This document shows positions 34,198-43,012 of a stretch of 64,000 bases of DNA, one piece after another (position 1 is the first letter of the stretch; every line of letters begins with the position of its first letter). Below the pieces are notes generated by a model. It made no database searches. It worked only from the letters and a program-made list of their open reading frames with translations, and was not told the DNA's origin. The stretch is from positions 2,781,001 to 2,845,000 of the forward strand of contig NZ_BLAW01000001.1 in assembly GCF_009617895.1 (NCBI RefSeq). The letters are read 5' to 3'. A program made the translations under genes and the position numbers. This DNA is from Prolixibacter sp. SD074. Lineage in GTDB: Bacteria > Bacteroidota > Bacteroidia > Bacteroidales > Prolixibacteraceae.

Positions 34198-34323
34198 GTC
34201 ATGAATGCTCAATAAATATTTAGCTTTTTATTTACGAAAAAGCCTTATCAAGCTTCCCACAGAAACTTTAATTTAGTACCCTGATATCCCAATCAATTTG
34301 AAACCATACTGAAACATAAAGTA

Positions 34324-35499
34324 ATGAGAAACTTTCTGATGAGAAATGTCCGTCATGCCTTCCTGATCGGTATTATTATTGGCGGTTTTGCTTTTGCCGG
34401 TTACGCGCAGGACGAATACATGGATCCGGCCAACCGGAAATTGCAGCAGACATATACCGGCGGTGACTTTTATCCCGTAAAACATTACCAGCAGAGCACC
34501 CGGAAGAAACGTCCGAAGAATGTAATTTTAATGATTGGCGACGGCATGGGGCTCGCACAGGTATATGCCGGATTAACAGCTAACGGCGGGCACCTCTATC
34601 TGGAGAATTTTACAAACATCGGTTTTTCCAAAACTTACTCTTCCGATAATTACATTACCGATTCGGCAGCAGGTGGAACTGCGCTGGCTTGTGGCGAAAA
34701 AACATACAACGGGGCAATTGGCGTAAATCCGCTAAAACAGCCGATTGTCAACATCCTCGAACTGGCTGAAAAGAAAGGACTGGAAACCGGGCTGGTATCG
34801 ACCTCAGCCATTACGCACGCCACTCCGGCATCGTTTATTGCCCACCAGCCATCGCGCAACATGTACGAAGCCATTGCAGCCGATTTCATTAACAGCGGCA
34901 TCGATGTCTTTATCGGCGGTGGCGTTGACCATTTCGAAAAACGTAAAGATGGGCGGGACCTGAGTGAAGAGCTGAGAAAAGAAGGCTATCAGGTCCTCTA
35001 CAACATGGATGATATTACCGAAGTTACTTCCGGAAAACTGGCCGGGCTGACTGCTCCCATTCACAATCCGGCTGAACCCGAACGCGGTGACATGCTTGTC
35101 CAATCGACTAAAACAGCCTTGAATATCCTGGCCAAAAACAAGAAAGGCTATTTCATCATGGTTGAAGGAAGCCAGATCGACTGGGGCGGTCATGCCAACA
35201 AGACACCTTATGTAGTGGAGGAAATGCTCGACTTCGACCAGGCAATCGGTGCAGCGCTTGATTATGCGGCCCGCGACGGCGAAACCCTGATTATCGTGAC
35301 AGCCGATCACGAAACAGGCGGCATGTCCATCAACGAAGGCAACATGGCAAGTGGCCAAGTGACCGGCAAATTTACTACTGGAGAGCACACGGGAATTATG
35401 GTGCCGGTGTATGCGTTTGGACCGGGAGCTGAGCGGTTCACCGGAATTATGGAGAACACCGACATTCAGAAAAAAATTAAAGACCTTTTGGATCTGTAA
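34324..35499 (+). CDS. Alkaline phosphatase (PhoA superfamily)
   Basis: A 391-residue exported phosphomonoesterase. An N-terminal signal peptide is present (hydrophobic stretch about residues 11-28, ending GYAQ). The metal/active-site blocks are NVILMIGDGMGLAQVYAG, TDSAAGGTALACGEKTYNGAIG with the catalytic Ser, HATPASF, FIMVEGSQIDWGGHAN, TADHETGGM and EHTGIMVPVYAFG. Together they coordinate two Zn ions and Mg and hydrolyse phosphate esters in the periplasm or at the surface. Its length is like that of Bacteroidota single-domain enzymes. No Pho-box-like repeat was noticed upstream. After it lie about 250 bases without a gene, containing only a 9-bp imperfect palindrome near 35522-35542. Confidence 0.93.
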   Translation: MRNFLMRNVRHAFLIGIIIGGFAFAGYAQDEYMDPANRKLQQTYTGGDFYPVKHYQQSTRKKRPKNVILMIGDGMGLAQVYAGLTANGGHLYLENFTNIGFSKTYSSDNYITDSAAGGTALACGEKTYNGAIGVNPLKQPIVNILELAEKKGLETGLVSTSAITHATPASFIAHQPSRNMYEAIAADFINSGIDVFIGGGVDHFEKRKDGRDLSEELRKEGYQVLYNMDDITEVTSGKLAGLTAPIHNPAEPERGDMLVQSTKTALNILAKNKKGYFIMVEGSQIDWGGHANKTPYVVEEMLDFDQAIGAALDYAARDGETLIIVTADHETGGMSINEGNMASGQVTGKFTTGEHTGIMVPVYAFGPGAERFTGIMENTDIQKKIKDLLDL

Positions 35500-35748
35500 T
35501 CGCACCAACCAATTGATGAATCGTACGATGCTATCGTATGAAGATGCCACTGGTCTAATTTCGCGGAAACAGCACGAAAAGCTCACATTCAAAGGGAGAA
35601 TACAACTCACCGTTCACCCCTGGGATTGCTTTGGTTCGAATGGCTCGAAATTAAAGTGCATACCATACCGGATATTGACGGGGAACATTAACCACCAGCT
35701 ATTGCGTAGCCAGGTTATTACGGGATTCAAACCGGAAGGTAAGTCGAA

Positions 35749-36561
35749 CTAAAATCCCTGAGGCTGTCCACCCCGAAGATTTCCAATCCCGTTACCATTT
35801 TGCTGGTTATTATTCTGACTGTCAGGAGTAGTTGACTCATCAATATGCTTGGCACCTTCCATTTTAGGGGCTTTAGGCATTTTCTTCGTCCGGTGCAATG
35901 GGATCCGGTAATAAATACCATACGAAAAGTCCATGGGAATGTCCACATTGGTTTTCCCAAATCCGGGCACGATATAAGGCGACATGTTCGGATCTTTCGT
36001 CTCGCTGGCCATGAACTTAACCCTCAATGACCAGCCCAAAAAGAAGTTTTTAAAAATCTCGCCTTTCATTCCGAATACAAATTCTCCCCAATGCGCATTC
36101 ATATTCCTTTTCGGGATAGAAGTTGTGTAATTGCCCCAGAAATTGGAATAATCAATATTATCGGCCTGTTGGGTAAAACGGCTGTATCCATAGCGCAAAC
36201 CTATAAAAACCAAATCACCATCATCGAGGCTCCTATAACGCAAAATATTGAAGTCGGTTCCCAACCGGCCATAAACGCCATTTGCCTGATAGTGGAAATT
36301 ATCCTGCCGGTCGTTCAGTCCCATCATTCCTACTTCGACCGTAGGAAACCAATAACCTTTAACCGGAATATCGCCCTGTAACTCCCAGCCCCAACGATCA
36401 GCTGATTGCAGATAAGTGGAAACAAACCGCGACAAATCAACCCCAATGCGGGGACCTTCGTAACGCCACACATCCGCATTCAGTTTCTCCTGGGCCAGCG
36501 CATTCAGCGGGCTACTGAGTGCTAGCAGGCAAATTGAAATATACAGTAATATTTTGCTCAT
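35749..36561 (-). CDS. Outer-membrane-like protein, probable DUF6048 family
   Basis: A 270-residue exported protein. The start is put at MSKILLYISICLLALS (ATG at 36561), giving a signal peptide ending NALAQ. The mature part is rich in short aromatic-bounded strands (GIYYRIPLHR, FFLGWSLRVKFMAS, YSNFWGNYTTSIP), as in small outer-membrane beta-barrels, and ends in a low-complexity Asn/Gln/Gly tail. It resembles what Bacteroidota annotation calls DUF6048, which usually lies beside DUF6452; the upstream gene here fits that. The function is unknown. Its start lies about 50 bases inside the upstream gene, so translation is probably coupled. Confidence 0.72.
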   Translation of the reverse strand: MSKILLYISICLLALSSPLNALAQEKLNADVWRYEGPRIGVDLSRFVSTYLQSADRWGWELQGDIPVKGYWFPTVEVGMMGLNDRQDNFHYQANGVYGRLGTDFNILRYRSLDDGDLVFIGLRYGYSRFTQQADNIDYSNFWGNYTTSIPKRNMNAHWGEFVFGMKGEIFKNFFLGWSLRVKFMASETKDPNMSPYIVPGFGKTNVDIPMDFSYGIYYRIPLHRTKKMPKAPKMEGAKHIDESTTPDSQNNNQQNGNGIGNLRGGQPQGF

Positions 36562-37003
36562 TATTGGGCTTTTCAATAGATGTTGGGCCCACCGCGGGGT
36601 CCGAAATATTCACCGAGTCGATTCGGGAGGTATATGAGAAACCTTTCAGTTCGTAATAGGGTGCAAAGCCGCACGCCTCTGATACCATTTTCATTTGCAT
36701 CGTATGATAAATAAACAGCGTGTCAGCTCCTCCATTCACGAACAATACAAACGCAGTGGAATCGTTTTCAAGGGAAAGTGGTAATGGATAACGCCTGGAT
36801 ACGGAAGGCAGCGTATCGCGCACCCAACCGGTGTCGTTTTTGGCGACGCCCCAAATCAACAGCGAATCAATGGTGGTAGAATCGCTGGCGATGAATCGTG
36901 CGATGAGATAGGTGTCGGTAGAGTCGTAACACCTGTCCGCCTCGCTGCACGAAGCCACTATTGCCATGAATGCCACCAGTAAGGGTAAAATGTATTTCTT
37001 CAT
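36512..37003 (-). CDS. Small lipoprotein, probable DUF6452 family
   Basis: A 163-residue lipoprotein: start ATG at 37003 (MKKYILPLLVAFMAIVASC), signal peptide with lipobox VASC. The mature protein has a Cys soon after the lipid anchor (DRCYDSTDTYLIARF), a beta-rich body (DSLLIWGVAKNDTGWVRDTL, LPLSLENDSTAFVLF) and the typical end CGFAPYYELKGFSYTSRIDSVNISDPAV. This matches my recollection of DUF6452, a Bacteroidota-only family paired with DUF6048. The role is unknown; an outer-membrane pair is plausible. The gene overlaps the next one by about 50 bases, an unusually long overlap between two exported proteins. Confidence 0.72.
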   Translation of the reverse strand: MKKYILPLLVAFMAIVASCSEADRCYDSTDTYLIARFIASDSTTIDSLLIWGVAKNDTGWVRDTLPSVSRRYPLPLSLENDSTAFVLFVNGGADTLFIYHTMQMKMVSEACGFAPYYELKGFSYTSRIDSVNISDPAVGPTSIEKPNNEQNITVYFNLPASTQ

Positions 37004-37212
37004 ATCCGGGCACGGGTTTCCGCTTGCCTGACAAATATAAACAAAATGAGAGGAAACAAGCATGATGCCGGCAGCTAGATTGAAAAAGCGTAAACAGGAA
37101 ACAATCGGCTTATCATCAACAAAAAAAGGTTAATTTCGTTAATTCCATTACGGCATTAAAACATAAAACATTCTGCCGAAAATCTTTCATTGAACGATAT
37201 ACCACATTACAT

Positions 37213-38394
37213 ATGCGAAACATGCAGTTTGCCATTTTCTTCGGAACCGTCATTTTGGTTTATTTTCTGGTCAACTATTATATCTACGTTCATGGCTTAA
37301 TGGCCTTCCAGTCGACAGGAAATTTCAAATCCATATATAAGGTACTTTTCTGGGTTATCGCCTCCACTTTCATCGTTGGCGAAATTCTGGAGCACACGCA
37401 TTCAAGTTTAGCCGGCGAATGGGTTTACCGCATTGGTGCATTCTGGCTCTCATTCATGCTTTACCTTTTTATCGCCACACTATTTATCGACATTATTCGC
37501 CTGCTGGACAAATTCTTTCACATTGTTCCATCTGTATTGAAAAGCAACCCGGAAAACCTCGGACTCTGGACCGGTATCACTGTTTTTTCGCTGGTTGCCA
37601 TCGTGGTTTTCTTCGGGCACCTGAATGCGTTGCACACAAGGGTGAAACAGATTTCGATTAGCCTACCGAAAAACGTTAGCGGCGCCCCGGACATGAAGAT
37701 ATTGATGGCTTCCGACATTCACCTGGGGGCATTGATTGGCGAGCGGCGCGAACAAAAACTGGTTGACATCATCAATCAGCAACAACCCGATTTAGTGTTG
37801 CTTTGTGGCGATATGGTAGATGGTGATATCGCTCCTGTTTTGCGGAAGAAACTTGGGCGGCACCTACAGGAAACAAAACCACCCATGGGTATGTACGCTA
37901 TTCCGGGAAACCATGAATACATTGGCGGAATAACAGAAACATTACCCTACCTGGAAAGTATTAACATTAATGTACTGCGTGACCAGATTGTTACCCTTCC
38001 AAATGGTGTTCAAATTGTCGGCCGGGATGATTTATCAGCACGCAACCGTGATGGCGGACGAAAAGAATTGCCGGGATTACTTGAGAATGTTGATATGAAT
38101 AGCCCGGTGATTGTGATGAACCACCAACCGTTCAATCTGGGAGAAGTCGCGAAAGCCGGAGTTGATTTACACCTGTCGGGACATACTCACGACGGACAAA
38201 TGTGGCCGCTCAATTACATTACTGAGGCCATATTCGAGGACAGCTGGGGATTTCTGAAAAAAGACAAAACCAACATCTATGTATCTTCAGGATTTGGTTC
38301 ATGGGGACCACCTGTTCGAATCGGGAACAGTCCGGAAGTTGTCGTTTTCAACCTTCATTTCAACCGGAAACAGCAGAATTATAGGCACGATTAA
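37213..38394 (+). CDS. Membrane-anchored metallophosphoesterase
   Basis: A 393-residue protein. The first 135 residues hold about four membrane helices (FFGTVILVYFLVNYYIYV, VIASTFIVGEIL, FWLSFMLYLFIATLFI, GITVFSLVAIVVFFGH). The rest is a calcineurin-like phosphoesterase with the dinuclear-metal motifs ASDIHLGAL, LCGDMVDGD, IPGNHEYIGG, MNHQPFN and LSGHTHDGQMWP. YkuE/YaeI-like proteins of this group act on lipid-linked or other phosphoesters at the membrane; the substrate is unknown. It is a single gene, and its last bases overlap the stop of a decayed cation-efflux gene on the other strand. Confidence 0.9.
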   Translation: MRNMQFAIFFGTVILVYFLVNYYIYVHGLMAFQSTGNFKSIYKVLFWVIASTFIVGEILEHTHSSLAGEWVYRIGAFWLSFMLYLFIATLFIDIIRLLDKFFHIVPSVLKSNPENLGLWTGITVFSLVAIVVFFGHLNALHTRVKQISISLPKNVSGAPDMKILMASDIHLGALIGERREQKLVDIINQQQPDLVLLCGDMVDGDIAPVLRKKLGRHLQETKPPMGMYAIPGNHEYIGGITETLPYLESININVLRDQIVTLPNGVQIVGRDDLSARNRDGGRKELPGLLENVDMNSPVIVMNHQPFNLGEVAKAGVDLHLSGHTHDGQMWPLNYITEAIFEDSWGFLKKDKTNIYVSSGFGSWGPPVRIGNSPEVVVFNLHFNRKQQNYRHD

Positions 38395-38585
38395 TCGTCG
38401 TTCGGCATGGGGAGGGCTTCCGGATGGATCGTCGTCATGATGCCCAGTTCTTTTTCAATTGATTCTTCAATGACAGAACAAATGTGATGCGCCTCATCGA
38501 GCGTCATCTCCGGCGGCAGTTTGATGTGCCAGGTCAATTCGGTGTGATGGCCCCCTCCCTCCTTAGCCAAAATTGATATAAAGCA
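38391..38585 (-). pseudogene. Cation diffusion facilitator, C-terminal remnant
   Basis: On the minus strand an open frame without a start runs from a stop codon at 38588-38586 to TAA at 38391. Its 64 residues read GGGHHTELTWHIKLPP, then MTLDEAHHICSVIEES and IEKELGIMTTIHPEALP. This matches the cytoplasmic ZT-dimer domain at the end of cation diffusion facilitator (CzcD/FieF-like) metal exporters. The membrane part is missing, and nothing similar continues upstream in any frame. The gene has therefore lost about four fifths of its 5' part. Identity rests on motif recognition only. Confidence 0.6.
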
Positions 38586-38646
38586 TCAAAGCTAAGCCAT
38601 TCAGGCCAAAAAAATCCGAGAAAACTAAAGTTGGTTACTTTCTAAA

Positions 38647-39615
38647 TTAGTCAGGATGAACCTCATCATACCAGGCGAGGAATTGTTTAATCCCTTCCCG
38701 GAAAGGCGTTTTTGGCTGGTAGCCCAACAACTGTTTTGCCCTGGAGATATCGGCATACGTAATATTTACGTCTCCATCCTGCATTGGCAATTGGTTGACG
38801 ACGGGTTCGACACCTGCTTCGTCAGCGATCGTCTGAATCATATCGCGCAACAGCACCGGCTGGTTATTCCCCAGATTCACCGTATCGTAAACATTCTCAT
38901 GTTCCAGCAAATAATCAATTGCCGACTCGATACCGGCAACCGTATCGGTCACAAACGTGTAATCGCGCGCTGTCCCTCCATCACCAAACATAGGAATGGG
39001 CTCGTTGTTCCGGAGCAAGCGGGTAAACTTGTAGATAGCCAAATCGGGGCGCTGTCGCGGACCAAATACGGTAAAGAAGCGCATATTCAGAATATCCAAC
39101 TGATAGAGATAATGGTAGGTATAATTGATTAGCTCACAACTCTTCTTGGTAAAAGCATACGGCGAAACGGGATGAGAAACGTCCATATCTTCCCGGAAAG
39201 GAATCTCCGGACAATTTCCGTAAACCGACGACGATGAGGCAAATGCCATTTTCCGGATACCTTTCTCCTTCATGATATCCAGGATATTTTGTGTCGCCGT
39301 AATATTGGCCCGAGTGTATCCCGCCGGATCATCAATCGACGGACGTACACCAGCTTTCCCAGCCAGATGAACAATCAGATCAATTTTCTTACCGGATAAA
39401 AAAGTAGCCAGCTTATCCTTTTCGGCAAGATCCAATTCAGCAAATGAAAAAGAGGGATGCCCCAGGAAATGGGCCAGGTTCCGCCCTTTTATCGAACGTT
39501 TGTAAAAGGGATCAAAATTATCAATTCCAAGAACCCTAAATCCTTTACTCAAAAGGCTTTCACTGAGATGTGAACCGATAAATCCGGCACATCCGGTCAC
39601 TAAAACAGTTTGCAT
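38647..39615 (-). CDS. NAD-dependent epimerase, UDP-glucuronate 4-epimerase-like
   Basis: A 322-residue extended short-chain dehydrogenase. It has the NAD loop VTGCAGFIGSHLSESL at about 5-20, the substrate loop HLAGKAGVRPSIDDPAGYTRANI, SSSSVYG, the catalytic YAFTKK (Tyr-x3-Lys) and RFFTVFGPRQRPDLAI. The 'GVR' block and PFREG end resemble UDP-glucuronate or UDP-galacturonate 4-epimerases, but dTDP- or UDP-glucose enzymes are close. It shares one base with the GT39 gene upstream and is the last gene of a four-gene sugar locus, so it probably provides the sugar donor for that locus. The substrate is inference. Confidence 0.85.
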   Translation of the reverse strand: MQTVLVTGCAGFIGSHLSESLLSKGFRVLGIDNFDPFYKRSIKGRNLAHFLGHPSFSFAELDLAEKDKLATFLSGKKIDLIVHLAGKAGVRPSIDDPAGYTRANITATQNILDIMKEKGIRKMAFASSSSVYGNCPEIPFREDMDVSHPVSPYAFTKKSCELINYTYHYLYQLDILNMRFFTVFGPRQRPDLAIYKFTRLLRNNEPIPMFGDGGTARDYTFVTDTVAGIESAIDYLLEHENVYDTVNLGNNQPVLLRDMIQTIADEAGVEPVVNQLPMQDGDVNITYADISRAKQLLGYQPKTPFREGIKQFLAWYDEVHPD

Positions 39616-41267
39616 TACGGCATTTTTTGTTTCATCCGAACGATGGTTACATAATTCGAAAATATTTTAATCCCATCTTTTTTCTTCATGTCGAGATCGT
39701 AGTGTCCCAACTCCTCAAAATCGTACTTGTCCCGGAAACTTTCGTTGAAAACCTCCTGCGGAGGCTCGTGTGTCATTACCACCAATGGCGTAGCAACCGG
39801 AGTTCCTGTCGCGTTTGAAGTATCCCAGTATTGAATCAAATGCCCGCTACTCCAGACCACCTGAATAAATTTTCCGGGCACTGGACCATTGAAATAAAAA
39901 GGCATGTTCCGCACTTTCTCCATGTGGCGCAGATCGTTATATGACCGGTAGTCCGGGTTCTTTTGAAAGAAATTGCGCGCCGAGGGAATCACCAGCAAAC
40001 AAAAAGCGAGCGTCATCACAACCGTTCCACTCCACAGCCGGAAGGCTTTTTTCCGGTAGGTACTCTTCACAATATATCCACCAATAGCCCAGAAAACAAG
40101 CAATATGATTATCTGCAATCCAATTGACAAGCCATCATGAAACTGGTAATTATGATACATTACGGCCAATGGTAGTACGAAGCACACCACTCCAACAAGG
40201 TAACCCTGAATGGAATACAATATACTATCGGCCTTCGTGTACTCCTTCTCCTTGAAAGCGTGTATCAGGTAACGGAAATAGTAGGCTGTTATCAGCGCCA
40301 AAGGAATCAGAACAGGCATCAGGTAGCGCTCTTTCTTTTCGGGAAATGAAGAGAGCAGGATCACTGCTGCCCAAACCCACAGGGCCAGAAACTTGTAATT
40401 TCCAAACTGCCCGATTTTTTTCCGTGCATACGGAATAATCACGGCAGCCGCAGCCGGTAATGCCCATATTCCTGATTGCACCGGGAAACTCCAGTAATGG
40501 TACCACGGATGCACACTGCGGTTCATCCATGCAGCCGATTCTTTTTCTGCCACGTAGGCAGAAAATTCGGGATGCTGAAAATAGATATACAAAGGCCACC
40601 ACGTGCTGAAAGCCAGCAAAATGCCCAACGCTATCATTAATGGCTTCCATTGCAACTTCACCCCACTGAAGCCATAACTAACAAAAAATGCGATGAGGAA
40701 CGGCAACAGCAAAGCGAAGAACGAAACCGGACCTTTACTCAGGAACGATAGCCCCATCAACACACCGGCCCATGTAAACTCTTTCCAGGCCTGTCCCTTC
40801 CGGTTCCAGCCGCGGTAAAGCATCCAAATGGCACCCAGCATAAAACTGTGACAGAAAATGTCCCAGGTTATCGTCCGGGCCATGAAAAATATGTAAAAAC
40901 TGGTTGCAACCGTTCCACCAGCCAGCAAAGGAAGGTACTCGTCGCGTGTCAGTTCTTTTGTTAATTTGAAAAGGAAAAACACCAGCAACATCGCCGAAAG
41001 GGCGGCGGGAATACGCAAAATTGCCAGGCTGTCCTGCCCGAAAAGCTGCATCATAATGGCGGCAATCCAGGTTGGCAAAGGCGGTTTTTCCAATCGCAAT
41101 TCACCATTCATAGTTGGCGCCAGCCAGTTATGGTGTTGCAAAATTTCGCGGGCTGTTACCAGATTCCGGGCCTCCATGATGTTGGCATCCAGAACGCCGT
41201 TATGAATCATGAAGGCGAAAAAGGTAATCACCAGCAATGCTAAAAGTTGACGGTTCTCTCTGCTCAT
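39615..41267 (-). CDS. GT39/ArnT-like lipid-linked sugar transferase
   Basis: A 550-residue polytopic membrane protein of the GT39/PMT-like family. The signature is in the first periplasmic loop: MEARNLVTAREILQHHNWLAPTMNGELRLEKPPLPTW, with the conserved Glu next to Ala-Arg-Asn and the 'EKPPL' block. About a dozen hydrophobic helices follow, and a periplasmic C-terminal domain of about 130 residues. Members such as ArnT move a sugar from undecaprenyl phosphate to lipid A or other acceptors on the periplasmic side. It overlaps the LAB_N gene by 4 bases and the epimerase by one. Together with the GT2 gene, it suggests modification of lipid A or another glycan. Confidence 0.9.
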   Translation of the reverse strand: MSRENRQLLALLVITFFAFMIHNGVLDANIMEARNLVTAREILQHHNWLAPTMNGELRLEKPPLPTWIAAIMMQLFGQDSLAILRIPAALSAMLLVFFLFKLTKELTRDEYLPLLAGGTVATSFYIFFMARTITWDIFCHSFMLGAIWMLYRGWNRKGQAWKEFTWAGVLMGLSFLSKGPVSFFALLLPFLIAFFVSYGFSGVKLQWKPLMIALGILLAFSTWWPLYIYFQHPEFSAYVAEKESAAWMNRSVHPWYHYWSFPVQSGIWALPAAAAVIIPYARKKIGQFGNYKFLALWVWAAVILLSSFPEKKERYLMPVLIPLALITAYYFRYLIHAFKEKEYTKADSILYSIQGYLVGVVCFVLPLAVMYHNYQFHDGLSIGLQIIILLVFWAIGGYIVKSTYRKKAFRLWSGTVVMTLAFCLLVIPSARNFFQKNPDYRSYNDLRHMEKVRNMPFYFNGPVPGKFIQVVWSSGHLIQYWDTSNATGTPVATPLVVMTHEPPQEVFNESFRDKYDFEELGHYDLDMKKKDGIKIFSNYVTIVRMKQKMP

Positions 41268-41941
41268 GATCGTTTCTTTAATCGTGCGGCTATTTTCCTG
41301 ATGACAGGACTTAAAAATCCGGGATGGTTCAATCCCAGCAATAAATTACGAGAATAGACAAATGCTCCGGTCAACTGCCCCAGGAACAAAACCGGGTCGA
41401 GGCGAAAAATGGCATAGCTGAATATCATCAACGAACCCGCCAGACTGATAATCCAGAAAGTATTGGATAATACCGACTCGTTCTGCCTTTCTGAGTCAAT
41501 CCACTGGTAAACAAACCGGAAAGTAAAAATCAGTTGTCCGGCGCTCCCCCAAATCAAGAGTCCGAATGACACATTTTCGTTTCCCAGTATTTCATGGATG
41601 TTATTCGGTGCCCCGGAAAAAAGATACCCCAGGCTGAATGCCGGCAAGATATAAAATATCCATCTCAGAATCAATGGGATAGTTCTCCACCGGTTCTTCA
41701 ATTGCAAATTCCGGATATAAATAAAATAGACCAGCAACTGACCAAGCACTATCGCAAAATCTTTTCGCAGCACCCCGTAGACAAACAGCAACATGGAAGC
41801 AAAAAGGCTTAGCTGCCAGAAAATGGTAGGAGACAACGGTTTGCCCGCTTTTTCGGAGCGAAACCATTGAATTATCATCCGTCCGGAGAAAAGTATCTGG
41901 GCGAGAAAACCTACGCCATATATCAAAAAATTATCTCCCAT
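41264..41941 (-). CDS. Tandem lipid A biosynthesis N-terminal (LAB_N) domain membrane protein
   Basis: A 225-residue membrane protein with about six helices. It is an internal duplication: residues of about 5-78 (FLIYGVGFLAQILFSGRMIIQWF...FWQLSLFASMLLFVYGV...GQLLVYFIYIRNL) and about 128-205 (LLIWGSAGQLIFTFRFVYQWI...FWIISLAGSLMIFSYAI...GQLTGAFVYSRNL) align by eye along their length. Each half is a LAB_N domain, named for its occurrence at the N-terminus of some lipid A enzymes. The fold resembles small drug/sugar transporters, so a flippase role for an undecaprenyl-linked sugar is a reasonable inference. Overlaps: TGATG with GT2, ATGA with GT39. Confidence 0.87.
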   Translation of the reverse strand: MGDNFLIYGVGFLAQILFSGRMIIQWFRSEKAGKPLSPTIFWQLSLFASMLLFVYGVLRKDFAIVLGQLLVYFIYIRNLQLKNRWRTIPLILRWIFYILPAFSLGYLFSGAPNNIHEILGNENVSFGLLIWGSAGQLIFTFRFVYQWIDSERQNESVLSNTFWIISLAGSLMIFSYAIFRLDPVLFLGQLTGAFVYSRNLLLGLNHPGFLSPVIRKIAARLKKRS

Positions 41942-42660
41942 CAACCGCGCTTCTTAATTTCGTAACGGATGTAACGGTTTTTCATCCAGCGGTAGGCAAA
42001 CAGATCTTTCAAGGGGCCTCCCAGGCGGTTCCACAAATGAAATTTCGACTCGCCGGCAACCCTCGGAAAATGACGGACCGGTACTTCTTTCACGCTTCCC
42101 CCTTCCAGCTGAATCAATGCCGGCAGAAAACGGTGCATTCCACCGAAAAACGGAATCTTCCGGGCAACCGGCGTTTGCATAATTTTCAGCGGGCAGCCGG
42201 TATCAGAAGCGCCGTCGTGCGTAATGGAACGGCGGATACTATTAGCCAGCTTCGACGACAGTTTCTTCACAAAGCTGTCTTTCCGGTTAACGCGTATTCC
42301 GGTTACCAGGGCATAATCGTTGGCAAATGGCAGTAGTTTGTTAAAGTCTTCCGGTGTGGTTTGCAAATCGGCATCGATATAACCGACCAACGGTGTTTCC
42401 GCCTGATTGATACCGGCTTTGATTGCCGCGCTAAGTCCGCAGTTTTGACGGAACTGAATAAATGAGAACGCCTCGTGCCGTCCACACATTGCTTCCAGCT
42501 TTTGCTGACTGGCATCGGTTGAACCATCGTTGACAAATAATATGCACGACGGCACGGACGAAGTTTCCACAAATGCAGAAAGTTCTTTTTCCAGCCGGTC
42601 CATATTGCTTTCCTCGTTATAAACGGGGACGACGACGGTCAGAATATTGTCTTGCTTCAT
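41941..42660 (-). CDS. GT2 glycosyltransferase, polyprenyl-phosphate sugar synthase-like
   Basis: A 239-residue GT-A enzyme. The start was placed at ATG 42658-42660 (MKQDNILTVVVPVYNEE). Motifs: VNDGSTDAS, RQNCGLSAAIKAGI, the metal-binding YIDADLQTTPED, and DTGCPLKIMQ followed by HRFLPALIQLEGG and EVPVRHFPRVAGESKF. These are typical of DPM1/ArnC-like enzymes that load a sugar onto polyprenyl phosphate. Unlike ArnC it lacks C-terminal membrane helices; the tandem LAB_N protein directly downstream may supply the membrane part. It is the first gene of the four-gene locus. Confidence 0.9.
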   Translation of the reverse strand: MKQDNILTVVVPVYNEESNMDRLEKELSAFVETSSVPSCILFVNDGSTDASQQKLEAMCGRHEAFSFIQFRQNCGLSAAIKAGINQAETPLVGYIDADLQTTPEDFNKLLPFANDYALVTGIRVNRKDSFVKKLSSKLANSIRRSITHDGASDTGCPLKIMQTPVARKIPFFGGMHRFLPALIQLEGGSVKEVPVRHFPRVAGESKFHLWNRLGGPLKDLFAYRWMKNRYIRYEIKKRG

Positions 42661-42945
42661 TTCTCTATAATTCGTCCGGAACACAAAAACCATTTCAACG
42701 GTTCCGGATTTGGCGGTTCAAAGTTAAAATATTATCAGGCATCACAATTATTGCACGACTGCATAATCAATAAATTTAGATGATACGCCTGGCCCGAAAA
42801 CATCACGGAGTTTTAGGATCATTGTTGAACCCATTCTTTTCAGAAGAAGATCAAGCAGATGAAAGCCCTGAAAGATAGCATATCTCCGGCAAATAACCAT
42901 TCAGTAATGGCGCTGAATTTTTCCCGCTCGTTATCAAAATTTGAA

Positions 42946-42953
42946 TATCTTTG
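42946..42953 (+). promoter_or_regulatory. Possible -7 element of lepA
   Basis: TATCTTTG fits TAnnTTTG and lies 59 bases before the lepA ATG. A T-rich stretch at 42918-42923 is at the right distance, but no exact TTG is present. The rest of the 350-base gap to the GT2 gene shows no gene or RNA that I recognise. Confidence 0.4.
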
Positions 42954-43012
42954 CGAAACGTTGAAATGTACTTTTACAATAAGAAAATCAGGACATAAGA
43001 TATAATTTGCCC

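Noticed and set aside
35522-35542. Palindrome near TCGTACGAT/ATCGTATGA after the phosphatase gene as a terminator
   Set aside because: The stem is imperfect and no T tract follows, so a terminator call is not supported.
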